Shown here piece by piece: positions 11,901 to 24,485 of a stretch of DNA of 64,000 nucleotides. How positions within the stretch are numbered: the stretch's first letter is position 1; each line of letters opens with the position of its first letter. Source of the DNA: Yamagishiella unicocca (taxonomy: Eukaryota; Chlorophyta; Chlorophyceae; Chlamydomonadales; Volvocaceae). Location of the stretch: positions 1 through 64,000 of the forward strand of contig BDSL01000170.1 in the NCBI GenBank assembly GCA_003116995.1, given 5' to 3'. The notes beneath the pieces are model-generated. The model ran no database searches. It was given only the letters and a program-made list of their open reading frames with translations, and was not told the DNA's origin. The translations under genes were made by a program, and so were the position numbers.

Positions 11901-14030
11901 CAGGTGATGGAGATCAACTCGAACGACGTGGTGCTGACGCTGACCAGCGGCGGCTGCAACGCCCTCAACCTGCTCGTCAACGGAGCCGGCCAGGTGGTGT
12001 CAGTCGACTGCAACCCGGCACAGTCGGCTCTACTGGAGCTCAAGAAGGTTGCAATCCAGCAGCTGGAGTTTGAGGACGTCTGGCAGGTGGGTGCAGCGGC
12101 TCTGGAAATATAGATGGGCTGGTATGGGCTGGTACGGCATGCAAACGCGGATCAGGTTAGATTGGTCCCAACCCATTAGGTTGTGGCCTTGAACGATAGT
12201 CACAATCCGGCTGAAGTTGTACACAAGGGTTGTATTCCTTTGCGGTCCGTCTTGCTGGCTGCCACTTATTCGCGCACCGGTGGTGGTCGCTGTACGCGGC
12301 AGCTGGAGGCACCTGTTTTAAACTCATTGCCATGATTGCACACCTTTCCTGTTCGCATGACCTCCCTGTTCCAAAATTGACGCTGTTCCATGCTCTGGTC
12401 GTTCGTTTGGAACACTGCCCGAACAAACCCAACCATGGCGTCCTAACCGTCTTGATCGTACCGACGCAACGTGTTTGTCCTGTCGCAGATGTTTGGTGAG
12501 GGCGTTCACCCCCGGATCGAGGAGATCTACGAGAGCAAGCTGGCGCCCTTCCTTTCGCAAACCAGCCACAACTTCTGGTCCAAGCGGTTGTGGTACTTCC
12601 AGCATGGCCTCTACTACCAGGGAGGCATGGGCAAGCTCTGCTGGGTGCTGCAGTGCCTTGCGGTGGTCGTGGGCCTGGGTAAGACGGTCAAGCGTCTGGC
12701 GAACGCGCCCACGCTGGACGAGCAGCGGAAGGTGTGGGACTCGAACTTCGTGATCCACTTCGTCAAGCACGGGCCCAAGCTCATGGTGTGGCTCTTCGTC
12801 AAGTTCGTGAGCCTCATGCTGTTCAACAAGGCGGTGCTCTGGTTCGGCGGCGGTGTGCCCGGTAGGTGGTGATGGTGTGGAGCTAGACGTACCGAGGGGA
12901 AGATTTATGAAGGCTGCCCCAGTGGCTTGGTTTGCTTGCTTTTCTGGAAGTGTTCGCGTCGTTTGGGGCGTGGAGCTTCTTCCAGCGAAGCGAATCAGAA
13001 TCAGGGAATAGCAGCGTGCGCATCGGTTATCGTGTCGGGTCACTGGTGAAACCGCTGGGGATCAGCACCTAACAACTAACGGCATATCGGTTGTGCGCTT
13101 GTGTCCGTGACTCTGTAGGCAAGCAGTACGCGCTCATCAAGGCGGATGGCATCCCGATTGAGAACTACATTGCACGGACGATGGACGGCGTCGCCGAGAG
13201 CAGCCACGTGCGCAAGCATAACTACTTTTACTACAACTGCCTAACCGGCAAGTTCCTGCGGGACAACTGCCCAACCTACCTGCGCGAGTCAGCCTTCGCG
13301 CAGCTCAAGGGGGGCCTGGTGGAGCAGCTAACCGTCTCAACCAACTTCTTCATGGAAGAGCTCAACGCGCGCATCTACACCAAGGTGAGGCCAGCGTAAC
13401 AAACGCGTGTGTGCATGACAAGGATTGAGGAGAGCCTTGAAATTACCGTTTTGAACTCGTGTTTGGGGCAGCATGCTTCAGAATTTCCAAATCCAATTCG
13501 TGGCGTAGAGGACGAAAAGACGACAGTGAAGGGCTGCCTGAGAAGATCAGTGCTTGCTTGTTTCCTTTTGTCGGCCCCAGACCATGACACATCTTACCAC
13601 CTGTCGGAGCTTTGAAAATGCGCCGGCTATGCGCCGTACAGAGGACCACGGCGTGTTCCTCTTCCTTGCGTTTTTCCGGTCGATGGAATAAGGCGCCCGA
13701 ATCATCTGACGTGCACCCGCCTAACATGCACCCCACCTTACTCCCCCTCGCCCCCCCCCTCGCTTCCCCCTCCAGGTCATCCTCATGGACCACGTGGACT
13801 GGTTGGACCTCGACGTGGCGCAGAAGCTAGCTGAGGCGCTGGCCCGGCAGGTGGCCACCGGCGGCATCGTGATCTGGCGCTCCGCCTCACTCTCCCCGCC
13901 GTACGCCGAGCTCATCCGCAAGGCCGGCTTCGATGTGCGGTGCATCAGCCGCGCGGATCAGGGATACATGGACCGAGTCAACATGTACAGCTCGTTCTTC
14001 ATCGCTCGCCGCAAGGGCAAGAAGGACTAG
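8991..14030 (+). CDS. BTA1: Betaine lipid (DGTS) synthase BTA1, fused BtaB-BtaA type
   Basis: Makes diacylglyceryl-N,N,N-trimethylhomoserine from diacylglycerol and S-adenosylmethionine, in ER-type membranes, as the main phosphorus-free extraplastidic lipid of many algae. Exons: 8991-9183, 9272-9387, 9465-9675, 9755-9899, 10364-10457, 10777-10849, 11188-11282, 11904-12086, 12489-12861, 13119-13384, 13776-14030. All are in phase, giving 667 residues. The N-terminal half is the BtaB-like N-methyltransferase, with SAM motif WVDLGGGTG at about residues 95-103. The C-terminal half is the BtaA-like aminocarboxypropyl transferase, with LYTQSWEDPEPD and a second SAM-type motif LTSGGCNALNLL from about residue 320. 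This order matches the Chlamydomonas enzyme, and the length is close to it. The start is the first ATG of the frame (gggacacgATGGG). No targeting peptide is evident. Well-known algal BTA1 is induced by phosphate starvation; no such site is identified here. Confidence 0.96.
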
Positions 14031-16992
14031 GAGGACCGACCGCAGTGGTGTAGGAGCGGGCGTTGCTGTGAAAGCGGCGACAGTGGCCATGAGGGATACG
14101 TCACCCCCGCCAGACCTCCGACCACCTCGCGCCTGATCAAATCGTACTGTAGTTTCGTCCATTCCGCGCATATGGCACCCCGTAAGATGTGCGGGGTGCC
14201 GGCAAGTGCATATGTGTCAGCAGCAAACCGAAGCGACAGCCGCGCGTCTGATGTCGCCCTGGAAAGCGGACTGATCGTTCCTACAAGGGTGGGCGGCTGT
14301 CAGGAAGCACAGCGGAACGCGGGACACCCTTTGCGGCGACGACGCGTACCCTTGGGTGCTGTTTCTGGGCGGGGCTTCAGATGGAAGTTTTGGGGATGCG
14401 GGGAGAGAGAGACCGACAAAAAAGAGGTTTGCCGTCCGGCTGCAAAAGCCGATCCTGCTCACAGCTTGAGACTGCACCCTTTTTGACGGACTAAGTGCTC
14501 TGGGCCGCCGGTGCTCGAGCACTCGCGTGGCTGGGTCCGTGGGAGAAACCGCTATCGCGGTTTAGAGCACTGCCAGCTGCTGCGTACGCTTCGCGCCTGC
14601 CCCCCTTAGACTGCAGTCTAAGATGCTGCTGCTATAACCTCAGCGTCTTCGGATTGCGGGGCGACAAAGTGCCCGTGTGGTTGCGGAAAATTAACGAACG
14701 AGATGTTGACCTGGAAGGAACTATCCTGGTGGTAGGCTGTCTGTTCTGTCTGTCTGTCTCCGCAAGCTGCGGTCCCGGTCGCGCAGAGGACGATGGTCGG
14801 ACGCTGGATGAATTGGGGCAGGGGTCAGGTGCCGGTGACTGACTGACCGTGTCAGGTATTTGGAAGTGCGAGCGCCACGCCTGTGGGGATTGCCGAGGAG
14901 TGGGCTCGTCTGATAGAGAGAGTTGGTCCTGGCCATTTGAGGTGATGCCGGCCCCCGCCTCTCCTGGTTGCTGTTTCTGTTGGTGTCCTGAGCACACTCA
15001 TCGGCTTCGTGTGGCGGTTGGATCGCCTGTACGCGTCTTGACTAAGGGGGGGGGGCCGACAGGCATGTTGGCCGGCAAGGCCGGCGCTGATGCGAAGCCG
15101 TGGCCTTGCGCTGTGGCCTTGAGGGTGGTTAGGAGAGCGTGCGGCCATGGTGTGAATGAAAGAGGGCGCAGGTGTTCAGCAAGATCCATCCCGTTGTTTG
15201 TTTAAGAGTGATGCACTGCTTTTGACAATAGTTTCTTATTTCGGGAAGCAGAGATGAGATATCGCACTCCGGCAGGTGTACCTGGTCTTCATTGGCTGCA
15301 GGGTCACGTTTTCGCGCATCACGTAAAAAAGGTTTGTACATGGTTGATGAGGAGGGTTAAGCACTGGGCGAGCACATTCGTCCCTTGTTCTCCCTCTTCC
15401 GTGTTGGAAGGCACATCCGCTTCCACTTTCTTTCGAATGAACCGAAAATGGACATGTTCGCCATTTCCGGCCGAGCGCCCTGAGCGCCTTGCGACGTAGT
15501 TGCAGGGGTAACCCGCGCGGGCTTTTCTCGACTGCTGCCGCCCGAGGTGGATGATGCTAATCAGCTGGACGTAATATTGAGTGGCAGAGGACGGAGTCGG
15601 AGTCGAGGGAATCTCGTTTGCTATTTTAAGTCAGTCGCATTACAGCTTTATTTCTGGCGAGTGCTGAAGTTTTCCCGGCGGGTACTACCTTGCTTTAGAT
15701 TAGCAACTTGCTTCATCATATCGACTGCAACTTTAGATTAGAGACTTGCTTCATCATATCTGCCTAACAATGGTTAGCGGAGCTAGCCAACGGAAGGGGC
15801 GCAGGGACCCAAAAGAATGCAGGGTGAAGTTGTCAGCGGATTCGATCTGCCCCGCCCACAGATTGTCACAGTTCCCATTCGGTTCTGACTGCGACACCAT
15901 TTCTGACCATCTCTGCCCCCCCCCCCGCAAGGCTCTCACAGAAAATCCACACGGGTCCGAGGAAAAGGCACGAAGTGCAACACACGACCAGCAACCCTAA
16001 CAGCAGATCAGTCCGTGTCATCGAGCGCTGACGGTGTCGAAAAGGGTACGACTACTTCACCCCTAGTTCGCACGGATAGATCGATTTCCTGTTCGTCGCC
16101 CACAAACCCTAGGAAGCATGGCTCCAGCACGCCGTTAGCACCTCGGCCTATCCACATAACACTGGCGCCCGCCAGCCGCAATACGCGCCTCAGATACGTT
16201 CCCGAACCATTTTGTGGCAAACCGAGCCGGGATATTCTGGCCAGCCCCGCCCCACACTGGAAGCCACCCGACCTGTAGGAGACTGCAGCCGACAGCCACC
16301 ATCCAAAACCACAATATCACACCACAATGCCTTCCCCCACACCAGGCCAGTGTTGAGCGCTTCGGCGCCTTCCGTTTGGCGCCAATGGGGGCGCACTCCC
16401 ATATCATTATCGATTTCGTGTCCACTGCTTTTCCTCGCTACACCCATACCCCGCGAGGATAGGCGGCGTCTCACGTGGCTCCATGGCTATGCGACGCCGG
16501 TGAGCAGCAGCAGCTCAGCTGCCGAGGCTGCAGTTGCCTACGAACGCGCCCCCTGGAAAGACCTGCTGGCCCTCCACTTCCCAGCACCATAAACTCGGCC
16601 TGGACCGCATCTCCCCGCCGGTGTTGCTAGGACGGAAGACAGGACTCGTTACAAGGCACAAATGGTTGGACTTGCTTCCGATAATGGGTGGATAGGTAAC
16701 ATCATCAAGATGGCCCTGCACGCTACGAGTGAATACTTGCACGGAAGCAAAACCGGCCGCCACATACTGGAGCTTGAACGGCCCGCGTGCTAGCGGTAGC
16801 TGGGTCGACGAGCAGGCAGTGGGCAGAAAGACGCGACCGCTGAACCGCTCGTGTGGCTTGTCCTCACAACACCTTCGATGATCCCCTGGTCCATTGGCGT
16901 CATGAGTGCGCGTGCCTCATCAGGCAAGTACCATGCTTCATCAGGCAAGTATCATGCCTTTACGCGCTGCTGGTACCCCGCGCACGTGGGCC

Positions 16993-17213
16993 CGTAAGCC
17001 GGGCGCCCTTGCGGGCCTACCCGCCCTTCTGGTCCGACTTTAGCCTCCTCCACCAAGTTCTCCAGCATGCATCTCGAAACGTCTGTTCTAAACCGTTTTC
17101 CTTCGTACACGGGTTTTCCTTGCAACCCCTCCTGGTCGGTAAGCCGCGTGCCCTTTCGGGCCTACCCGCCCTCCTGGTCCGCAAGCCGGGTGCCCTTTCG
17201 GGCCTACCCGCCA
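16993..17213. repeat. 45-bp spaced/tandem repeat
   Basis: Three copies of a unit reading aagccgggtgccctttcggg followed by cctacccgcc and ctggtcc. One lies before, and two directly after, the first copy of dispersed family A. The first copy is the most divergent. Confidence 0.7.
17042..17130. repeat. Dispersed repeat family A, copy 1
   Basis: Contains tccagcatgcatctc, then ttctaaaccgttttcc and tacacgggttttcc. Two further copies (about 17540 and 30110) share the same blocks with the same spacing. Boundaries are approximate. Confidence 0.7.
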
Positions 17214-17539
17214 CCCTCACTCTGGCAGCGCCACGCTGCGGGCCCCCTGGGAGCCTAGGTCCGTGGACAGGGTCCTGGGAGTGGGGGTCTCGTTGGCTGG
17301 GGACTGAGCGCCGCCGCCCGGCGTCCCGGTCTCCGCTCCGTCACCTGCCGGGCAAGCCAGCGGGGCCGAGTTGGGGCGGGCTAGGCTGACCGCTCTGATT
17401 GCGTCACCAGGCGTTCCGCACGGGTGCCCCGAACAGGTTCAGGCAGGAAGCGCGGTGCCGTTGGCCCTCTGCGTTATCAGCCGTCGTGCCCTTTGCGCGC
17501 CGTGAGAAGCGCCGTCCCCGCCGAGGTCAACAAATGACC

Positions 17540-17635
17540 CCCGGTTTTCGTTTTCTACACCGAGTCCTCCAGCATGTAACTCCAAACGGTTGTGCATCAC
17601 AAACGGTTTTTTCCTCGTACACGGGTTTTCCCCGC
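17540..17635. repeat. Dispersed repeat family A, copy 2
   Basis: Shares tccagcatg, ctccaaacgg, aaacggttttttcctcg and tacacgggttttcc with the copies at 17042 and 30110. It lies about 80 bases beyond the diacylglycerol kinase stop codon, so it is probably in that gene's 3' UTR. Confidence 0.7.
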
Positions 17636-17715
17636 AACCTCACCCGCCTAGCCGCAGCTGTGCTCCTAGCCGCAAGCTGCCCCGGCCTTCTTCCCCAGCC
17701 ATGCCACCGATGCAA

Positions 17716-20700
17716 CTACGCGGCCCCCGACACCCCACCCCACCCCATCCAACCCGAACCCACCCCACCCGACCCACCCAACTCACTCGGCTTCGCAGCA
17801 GTAACCGCCAAGCGCGCGCCGCCCGCGGCTCCAGCGTCGATCGCCAGGTGTTCCATCCCCGCTGCCGACGAGCTGCCTGCCGCCGATGCTGCTGACGGCC
17901 GTCCGCCCGACGTGACGCGCGCCCATGCGCTGTGGCCCGCACCTGACTGCGACCCGTGGGTCGCCTGGTGCTGCAGCGCGCCCGACACTGACGCCGCCTG
18001 CGCGCCGGTGGCGAGCCCCCCCTGCGCCGCTTGCGGTGCTGGTTGCGGCACTGGCAGCTGTAAGGAGGATTGCGAATGCGGCGTAGCAATCGGTACGGGG
18101 AAGTGCACGGACGTCAGCTCCGAGGCCGCGCTGACCAGCGGCGCCACTGGCGGGCCGTGCTGCTTGGCGCCGGATCCCTTCGTCGTGGAGTACTGCCGCG
18201 GGTCGTTGCGCAGCACGCGACTCACGCCGCCGTGTACGATCTCCACCTGCCAGGGGGTGTTTTTACACGGGGATACGGAGTGCCAATCAGACGCGCAGCC
18301 GGATGGCGACCTACGCGGACAACTGCCGGCCGCCTTGCAGTAGCAGGGGGAGGGCCAACTTGCGTTGCGCCCCACCAGCGAAGGCGCTGGCGACGGGGCA
18401 TGGAGCCCATAGCGGCTGCGGAGTAAGGACCCACCCGAATCGGCGTCTCCTGCCCCTGGACCGGGATGTCCTGCTTCCACGGCTCGCCGTCGATTTGCAT
18501 GTAGCAGTGGCTGGGATCCCCGTCGCGGCGAACGTAGGGCGCCTGTGGGCCGGGAGGCGGGGAACGGTGTGGGAGACACGAAACGTCCTAGAGTGGCCAT
18601 ATTGCTGTCGGATGCCCCCCACCGGACCTTGCACAAACGCCCATACGCCGGAGGCGAGGGAGCACCGGTACCCCCCCCAAAACCGTACATCCTACTTCCT
18701 TCCTCTATCCCGCTGGAAACTGCAACAGTCACAAGCAAGTAATGCCGTGGTACATTCCCCGTAAGGTTGCAGCCATCCCCATCCACTCCCGGCGCCCGAG
18801 GCCGGACGCACATGAATTGCCAGCCTCACTCCCGCCACCTGGCAAATCCTTCTGGCGTGCAGGACTGAGCCCTTGCCGGCCATCACGATGCCGCTGTGCC
18901 ACCCGCTCTGCAGCCCCACGACCTGCGCAACGGGGGAAGGGGGGCGGCACCCGGCAGACACACGACGATTGTTGGCATTGCTGGTTCGTCGGCGGCCTTC
19001 TAGTTCCGAGCGGGGCGAGGATTACGTGAACGAAACCAAGGCGCGCGGGTCAATACGGCACTTGCTCTTTCCACGGCTGCGGTAGTGGAGTGCGCGCACT
19101 CTTCAGCGCTCAGGGTTTGCTTCGCAAGGCGCTTCAAGGCTCAGTCCGGGAGCACATCAGCTGCCGCGCTACTGCGGCTACGTGGGTCCCTCGTCCGACA
19201 GCCACTGCGCACCTCCAGCAGGCCGTCGTTGTAGGCGGGCTGCTTGAAGCCATGCTTCTTTTGGGCTGCTGCGGTCGTATTGGGCCCCCAAAGGTTGCGA
19301 CCGCCGGCGTAACTCTGGCCATTCGAGGAGACGCGGGGCGGGGGGGGGGGGCGGGGGCAGGGCGGTTTCAGTCTTGCCAGTTGGGCAGTAGGTGAAAAGC
19401 CGCCAGGCAGGCAGTGCCAGGCGGGGCGCCTGGGGCCGGGGTGCGACCCTGGCAGCAGCGACGCACCTGCAGGTTGAGTACGATCAGGGCCTTGACGTTG
19501 ACCGGCAGTTTGACCGGCTGCCACCCTGCGGCATCGCCGGCCGGCCCGGGTCTGAGCACCTCGAGGGCGACCTTTACGTTGAGGGGCTGGGCGCAGCAGA
19601 ACCAGCCTGCGAACCAACAAGGGCGGTCCAGCAGGCGGTGGCGTGAAAACCGTTGACGCGAAAAAGACAGGATAGTTGGCGCATGGTCGGCGGTCCAGCG
19701 GGGGGAGGGCGCAGCGGATGCGCCGGACAGGATGGGGGATGAGGTGGCGGGAACACGACGGGACCGACACGCTCCGGAGACAGCCCTTCACGTCACCATG
19801 CGAAACCAAATGCGTTCCCAATCGGCTTCCTAGCCAGTGCCGACCCACGGGCTTTCCTCACCCCCTCCCCGAATCGTGTAACCGGGTCTTGTCGCCACCC
19901 CCCGATTTGAACAGGGTCGTCCGCGAGCAGATACGGCGGCCGCGCACCGCAGCATCTGCAAGGAAACCCCAAGCTGCTGCGGCGGCCTTGGTTCCACCCC
20001 TGGCTAAAACCTCAACAGCACGTTTACATATCCACAGACACGTCCTGCCACGGCAACTCCCGTCCTACACAGCTCCTGACGTCGCGTGAATACCATCCTG
20101 CACGACCCCTCTACTGCCCCACCGGCTCACATATGGCGCCCCGGGCTACTGCCCGCCGTCCCTCCCAACGGCACCCCACGTCAGGTTTTGTTTTACCTGA
20201 CGTGCAGCTGAAGAAGGAGTACCAAAACTGATTGGCCAGGCGTGAGCTGGTGCAACCGGGCCGCTCCTCCCGCAGAGAGTGGAAGCCCCAGGCGGCCTTC
20301 GCATCCAGGCCCACGCTGAAGTAGTTCCAGAACATGCCCTGTCGATCAACGTGGGCGGACGCAGAGGCGGCGACGAGCGACGCGTTGCAGCAGGCGGTGG
20401 GTTGCGGCCCAGGCAAGTTAGACGCCAGGCGTGGGGATAGCCCAGGCAACGATCATCATCCGTTGCCGCTGCATGTGAGGGCGTCTCGCCGACAAAACGG
20501 AGCTGCGATCCGAGGAACAGGCCACACGTCATGGACCCCGGTCGACAGGCTCACACACTCCGGATACGGGAATTGATACAGACGTCATCGGGTGAGCCAG
20601 GCGGTAGGTAGCCTCCAAGGAGGCTCGGCCTCAGAAATCTTCCTGCCACAAAACCGCGGCCAAGCCAAAGGAATGCGGCCGGCAGTATGCCAAGCCGGGG

Positions 20701-23370
20701 GGGGTTCCGCTAGGAAGGCGCGAAATGCTGTCCCCAAAACACCGGCGCAGCACTGGCTCAGTCAAGGGGCCCAGCTAGCCCCCCTTCGCACCCACGCTCG
20801 CACTCACCCCCAGGACCCCGAGGCCCGTCTCGTCCTCCGCCGAGGTGCTCACGGCGCCAGACACGATGGTCGGCGGCACCGACGTGCCCGCCTGCGCCGC
20901 GCCCGTGTGCATGGACATGTTGGTGGCGGTGGTGAACGTGGTCGCGGCGGAGCCCACGGAGCTGGTGGCGATGTTATGCAGGGGCGTCGCCGACCCAAGG
21001 GTCGCCACCACGCTGACGGGGACGGACTTGTCGCCCATCCCGGCCACCGACGAGTCCCGGGCCGAAGCGTGCATGCCCGCCGTAGAGCCGCCGGCTAAGA
21101 CGTTCAGGCTGCTGCTCTGGCCGCGGCCGTAGCCGGCGATTGAGGCGGACGCGACGGTGAAGCCTCCTATGGAAGGCCCCGCTAGGGAGGGCCGGCCGTG
21201 TGGCGTCTGCGCGCCTGGAACTGCCGCGGGCGGCTGGGGCGGTGACAGGCAGTGGGGTACGCCGTGACTGAACATGGCCTTCCGAGCCGCGGTGATGGTG
21301 ATGTTCCAACAGTCCAGCCGGTCTTCCTGGGCGACTGCGATCTGAGAGGGCAGAGTGGCGGGTACGGCCGTATTGGGAGTTGGGAGTTGCCACGGGTGGC
21401 TAACCGTTGGGCCCTTCCGGCTCAGCACCGATTCCAATCGCACCGCGCGATAGAGGAGGGAGGAAATTGGCAGGTGAGATGGCCCTGGGACGGTTAATAA
21501 TGGACAGATACCGCATTTACGATCCGCCGTGTGGACCGGCTGTTGAAGGCCTCGATGCCCCCCCCCGACCCCTCGCACTGCAGCGCACATTGCGTAGGGT
21601 CTCGTACATGGAGTGGTGGTCCCTTATCCACTTCTTCTCGTACGCCTCGCCCCAGCGGAAGGTGCGGGACAAGTCGTTGCCTGCGAGGCCATCAGCCGCA
21701 GGGGCATGTTGCCGCGCAACACGGGACAATCAGCAATGCCAACATGGGCTCGCGCGGCAACGGGGAGGATGTGCACACTGAGCCGAGCCCTCCTTCGCAC
21801 ACTTCGCACAATGCTACACGCAGGCCTCCGGACAGGCACCGGTGAAAGCCTGCAGCCAGGCAATCGAGGGAGCCTGTGGGGGTACCGGGGGCCATGCTGC
21901 AGCGTCGATTGATCATCACGAACACAACCCACCTGTCCCCAGCGGCATTATAGCAATCGGTGGGTCGTGCGGCAGCTTCAGCTTCTTTACGACGCCCATG
22001 AGCCAGGCTATGGTGCCGTCGCCACCGCACACCAGCAGCCGGACCCGCTGCCGTACGGAGGCCGCCCGTGGGTCGCCTGCAGCCTCCATGGCGCGCAGGT
22101 TCTCGTAGAATTTGGATAACACTTTATCGGGTCGATAGTCCTTGTCGCCAATGTCAAACACCTGGCAAGGTGCGTTGCGTTTCGGAGCGGCATGCCATGC
22201 CAGGTAGGTAAGGGGCCGCTTATCGGCGGGGATAAGGGAGTGGCGTGACCGGACAGGTCGTGTTGTGGCTGTCTGGGGTGCTGGTCGATTGAGGATCGAG
22301 AAGGCAGCGGGGCAACTCATATCGGTTGGCAGCTTGCAGCCGTCCGGAAAGGCGGCGGGCGTATGTGGCCGACACGTAAGCGGATGCTGGAGACGCCCTA
22401 CGGGCTGGGGGCTGCAGGCGGGGGGTGAGACCGCGACCAGAGCACCAGCCCAGGCGCACGCACCCTACCGACTGTAGGACACCGCCATGCAGCAGCTGCT
22501 GCTGATGCTGCTGGAGCAGCTGAGGCAATCAGTCTAGGTGCGCAGGGCTATGAGAATGCCGTCGTCCGACGACCCCGCTATCATGTTGGAGGAGTTTGTT
22601 ACCGAGGCGGCCACCGTGTACCAAGGGCCCCTTGTATGGGAGCTGCGCGGGAGCTCCGCGGGGCTCGCTCAGCCCTGGCAGCATCAGCCCACCAGATTCA
22701 CCGCCGCAGGGCCTCACACGACTGGCACCGCCATGGACACCAGCTCCAGCCCACCACCTCGAACCTCACCTGTATTCGCCCCACTGCCTGGCTCAGCCGC
22801 AGCGCCAGCTCTGCGCCCATGCGGCCGCCCGACCGCGCGTTGACGAAGCACAGCAGCGGGCACTCGATAAACGACTCCAGTGCATCGACGCGGATGCCTC
22901 GCAGAAGCCAGGTGGTGACCCTACGGTGGGTGCAACCATGCAAGAGACAAGAAGGTGATTGCCTCAGCTGCGCGGCCACGGAGCGCTAGGGGGTGACTCG
23001 CGAGCTAGGGGGCGACTCGCGAGCTAAGGGTTGACTCTTGGTGACTGGGTCACCCTTGCTTCCGGCCAGTACTGGTGGCTGAGGCGATCACCCAGTCAGT
23101 GGTTGGAAAGGGAAAATGCTCACGTTCAAACGCTGTCAGCTCAAGTTCGTGTGTAGCCCCACACAATGCACGGCTGCTGGTTCACTTGTGAACCAGCAGG
23201 CCGCAGAAGCTGCAGGCCGCAGAAGCTGCCGGTACCCACGCCCATCGCCTACTCCGTATGCTGGTGATCCCCGAACCTGCCCCTCGACGAACCCACTTGT
23301 ACGGTGCCCGTAACGTATCTGCCTTGCGCCATTCCTCGTACGCTGCCAAGTTGGCCGGCGGGGCCGTCAC
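17716..23370 (-). CDS. Diacylglycerol kinase (5' end unresolved)
   Basis: Phosphorylates diacylglycerol to phosphatidic acid with ATP. Exons read on the minus strand: 22770-22897, 21933-22161, 21589-21680, 20808-21341, 20197-20338, 19467-19606, 19213-19314, 18812-18922, 18435-18542, 17716-18246, all in phase. A preceding exon at about 23277-23370 is tentative, and the start codon is not resolved. The catalytic domain shows CFVNARSGGRMG, the nucleotide-binding VCGGDGTIAWLMG and IMPLGTGNDLSR (the last split by an intron). The accessory domain shows NYFSVGLDAKAAWGFH, ANQFWYSFFSC, YNDGLLEV and MQIDGEPWKQ. There is no C1 zinc finger, so it resembles the compact plant type. Oddities are a long Ala/Ser/Gly/Thr-rich insertion in the 534-base exon and a C-terminal tail of about 150 low-complexity residues. 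It converges on BTA1, which also consumes diacylglycerol. Confidence 0.9.
19832..19920. repeat. Dispersed repeat family B, copy 2
   Basis: Begins cagtgccgacccacgggctt and contains accgggtctt, like the copy at 1833. It lies in an intron of the diacylglycerol kinase gene. Confidence 0.5.
22985..23050. repeat. Short tandem repeat in DGK 5' intron
   Basis: Three imperfect copies of a roughly 20-base unit (ggggtgactcgcgagctagg), degenerating in the third copy, within the presumed first intron of the diacylglycerol kinase gene. Confidence 0.7.
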
Positions 23371-23393
23371 CTACGGATATCAATGGCCGCCAT

Positions 23394-24485
23394 AGATGAT
23401 TCAATTGTGACAGGTCGGAATGGGCGAGGGGATGGTGAGAAGACCAGGGGAGGGTTGAGAGGAAACGCGGAGATCGGTACGCAAGAGATAACTAAAACCA
23501 ACTGGGAAACGTTTGGGGCACTCGTTTGGAATTGCAAGTTTGAGAACTTGGTTTAGGTATAGAAAGCCGGAGGTGAGTTCCGCCCCACGCTGCTATGTCT
23601 AGACGAACCAAAACGTTTTGACAGCGCGTGTTGGGGTGCAGGTTGGAAACTCAGTGTGGTGTCTGGACACGGGGGGGTGTTGCGTACGGAAAATGCAATC
23701 CCGAGGGTGGACTTCGGGTCCTCCTCCGAACCCACGTTACGTTGGCAACTGGCAATGCGCGCGTGAAGACAGGACGAACGGGATGCAGAATTGGTTTTTT
23801 TTCCACCAACCCCTATCCGGCAGCTGACCGCTGCAGACGACGGCACAATGCAGCGCAGTCCCGTAGCCGTGTCTGATATGCTGGGGCAATACCATGCGTA
23901 CCGGTAGATTTTTATTTCCTTAACTGTGGTGTGTGTCGCCGAGTCTGCAATGGCTGTCGCTGCCCGGTGCCTTCCTTTGCAAGGCCACTTTCGCTGACCC
24001 GTGCAAACCGTGTTATTGCCACACGGCAATACTTCTCACCTCGGCTGGTGCCACTCCCCGTGCCATTTCCTGTGTCGGTCTTGCAGTGGTCGGCGCTCTG
24101 TCCATTTCGATTGTTAATCTTTGCCAGTACTATTTTCAATGGATATCATCCTTCGCACGATTCGTGGGCAGAGGTCGCATAGCGTTGTGCTTTGCTATAA
24201 GTCAAGGTCTCAGGTCAAGTGTCAGCAGTCAAAGGAAGACAATTATGCAAGGACATATCTGCACTGTTGCTATGAAATTCTATTTAAGGATGTGTGTGTT
24301 TAGTATGGGAAATCGGTCAACTGCTTATTTGATGGCTTCTTCATGGTACTTCTGTCCGACTTTGGATGCACCTTCCGTGCGCAAAGCGTATTCAAACTTG
24401 CTAATATACGTCAGTGTTGTCAGTACCTTTTAGGTTCACTGCATCCTGCGGAGCACCGTAACCATCTCCGCGTTGCGCTGACAAA
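23394..24485. other. Divergent upstream region of DGK and glutaredoxin genes
   Basis: About 1.1 kb separating two head-to-head genes, so it must hold both promoters plus the unresolved first kinase exon(s). An ATG on the minus strand at 23393 begins a 7-codon frame ending at a possible AG|GTGACG donor. It could be the true kinase start, but that is unproven. I see no clear TATA box and no other gene. Confidence 0.4.

Larger units (their letters stand above)
14031..17715. other. Convergent intergenic region between BTA1 and DGK
   Basis: Holds the 3' ends of two convergent genes. No coding sequence recognised; the open frames are short and unrelated to each other. A direct repeat (ttagattag..acttgcttcatcatatc) occurs at 15695-15723 and 15733-15761. 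The last 700 bases carry two copies of dispersed family A and a local 45-base repeat. I found no clear TGTAA close after the BTA1 stop. Confidence 0.5.

Noticed and set aside
17399..18343. Long plus-strand frame (about 314 codons)
   Set aside because: It is the antisense of the last diacylglycerol kinase exon and its flank. The minus strand carries the conserved VEIVHGGVSR block and splices in phase.
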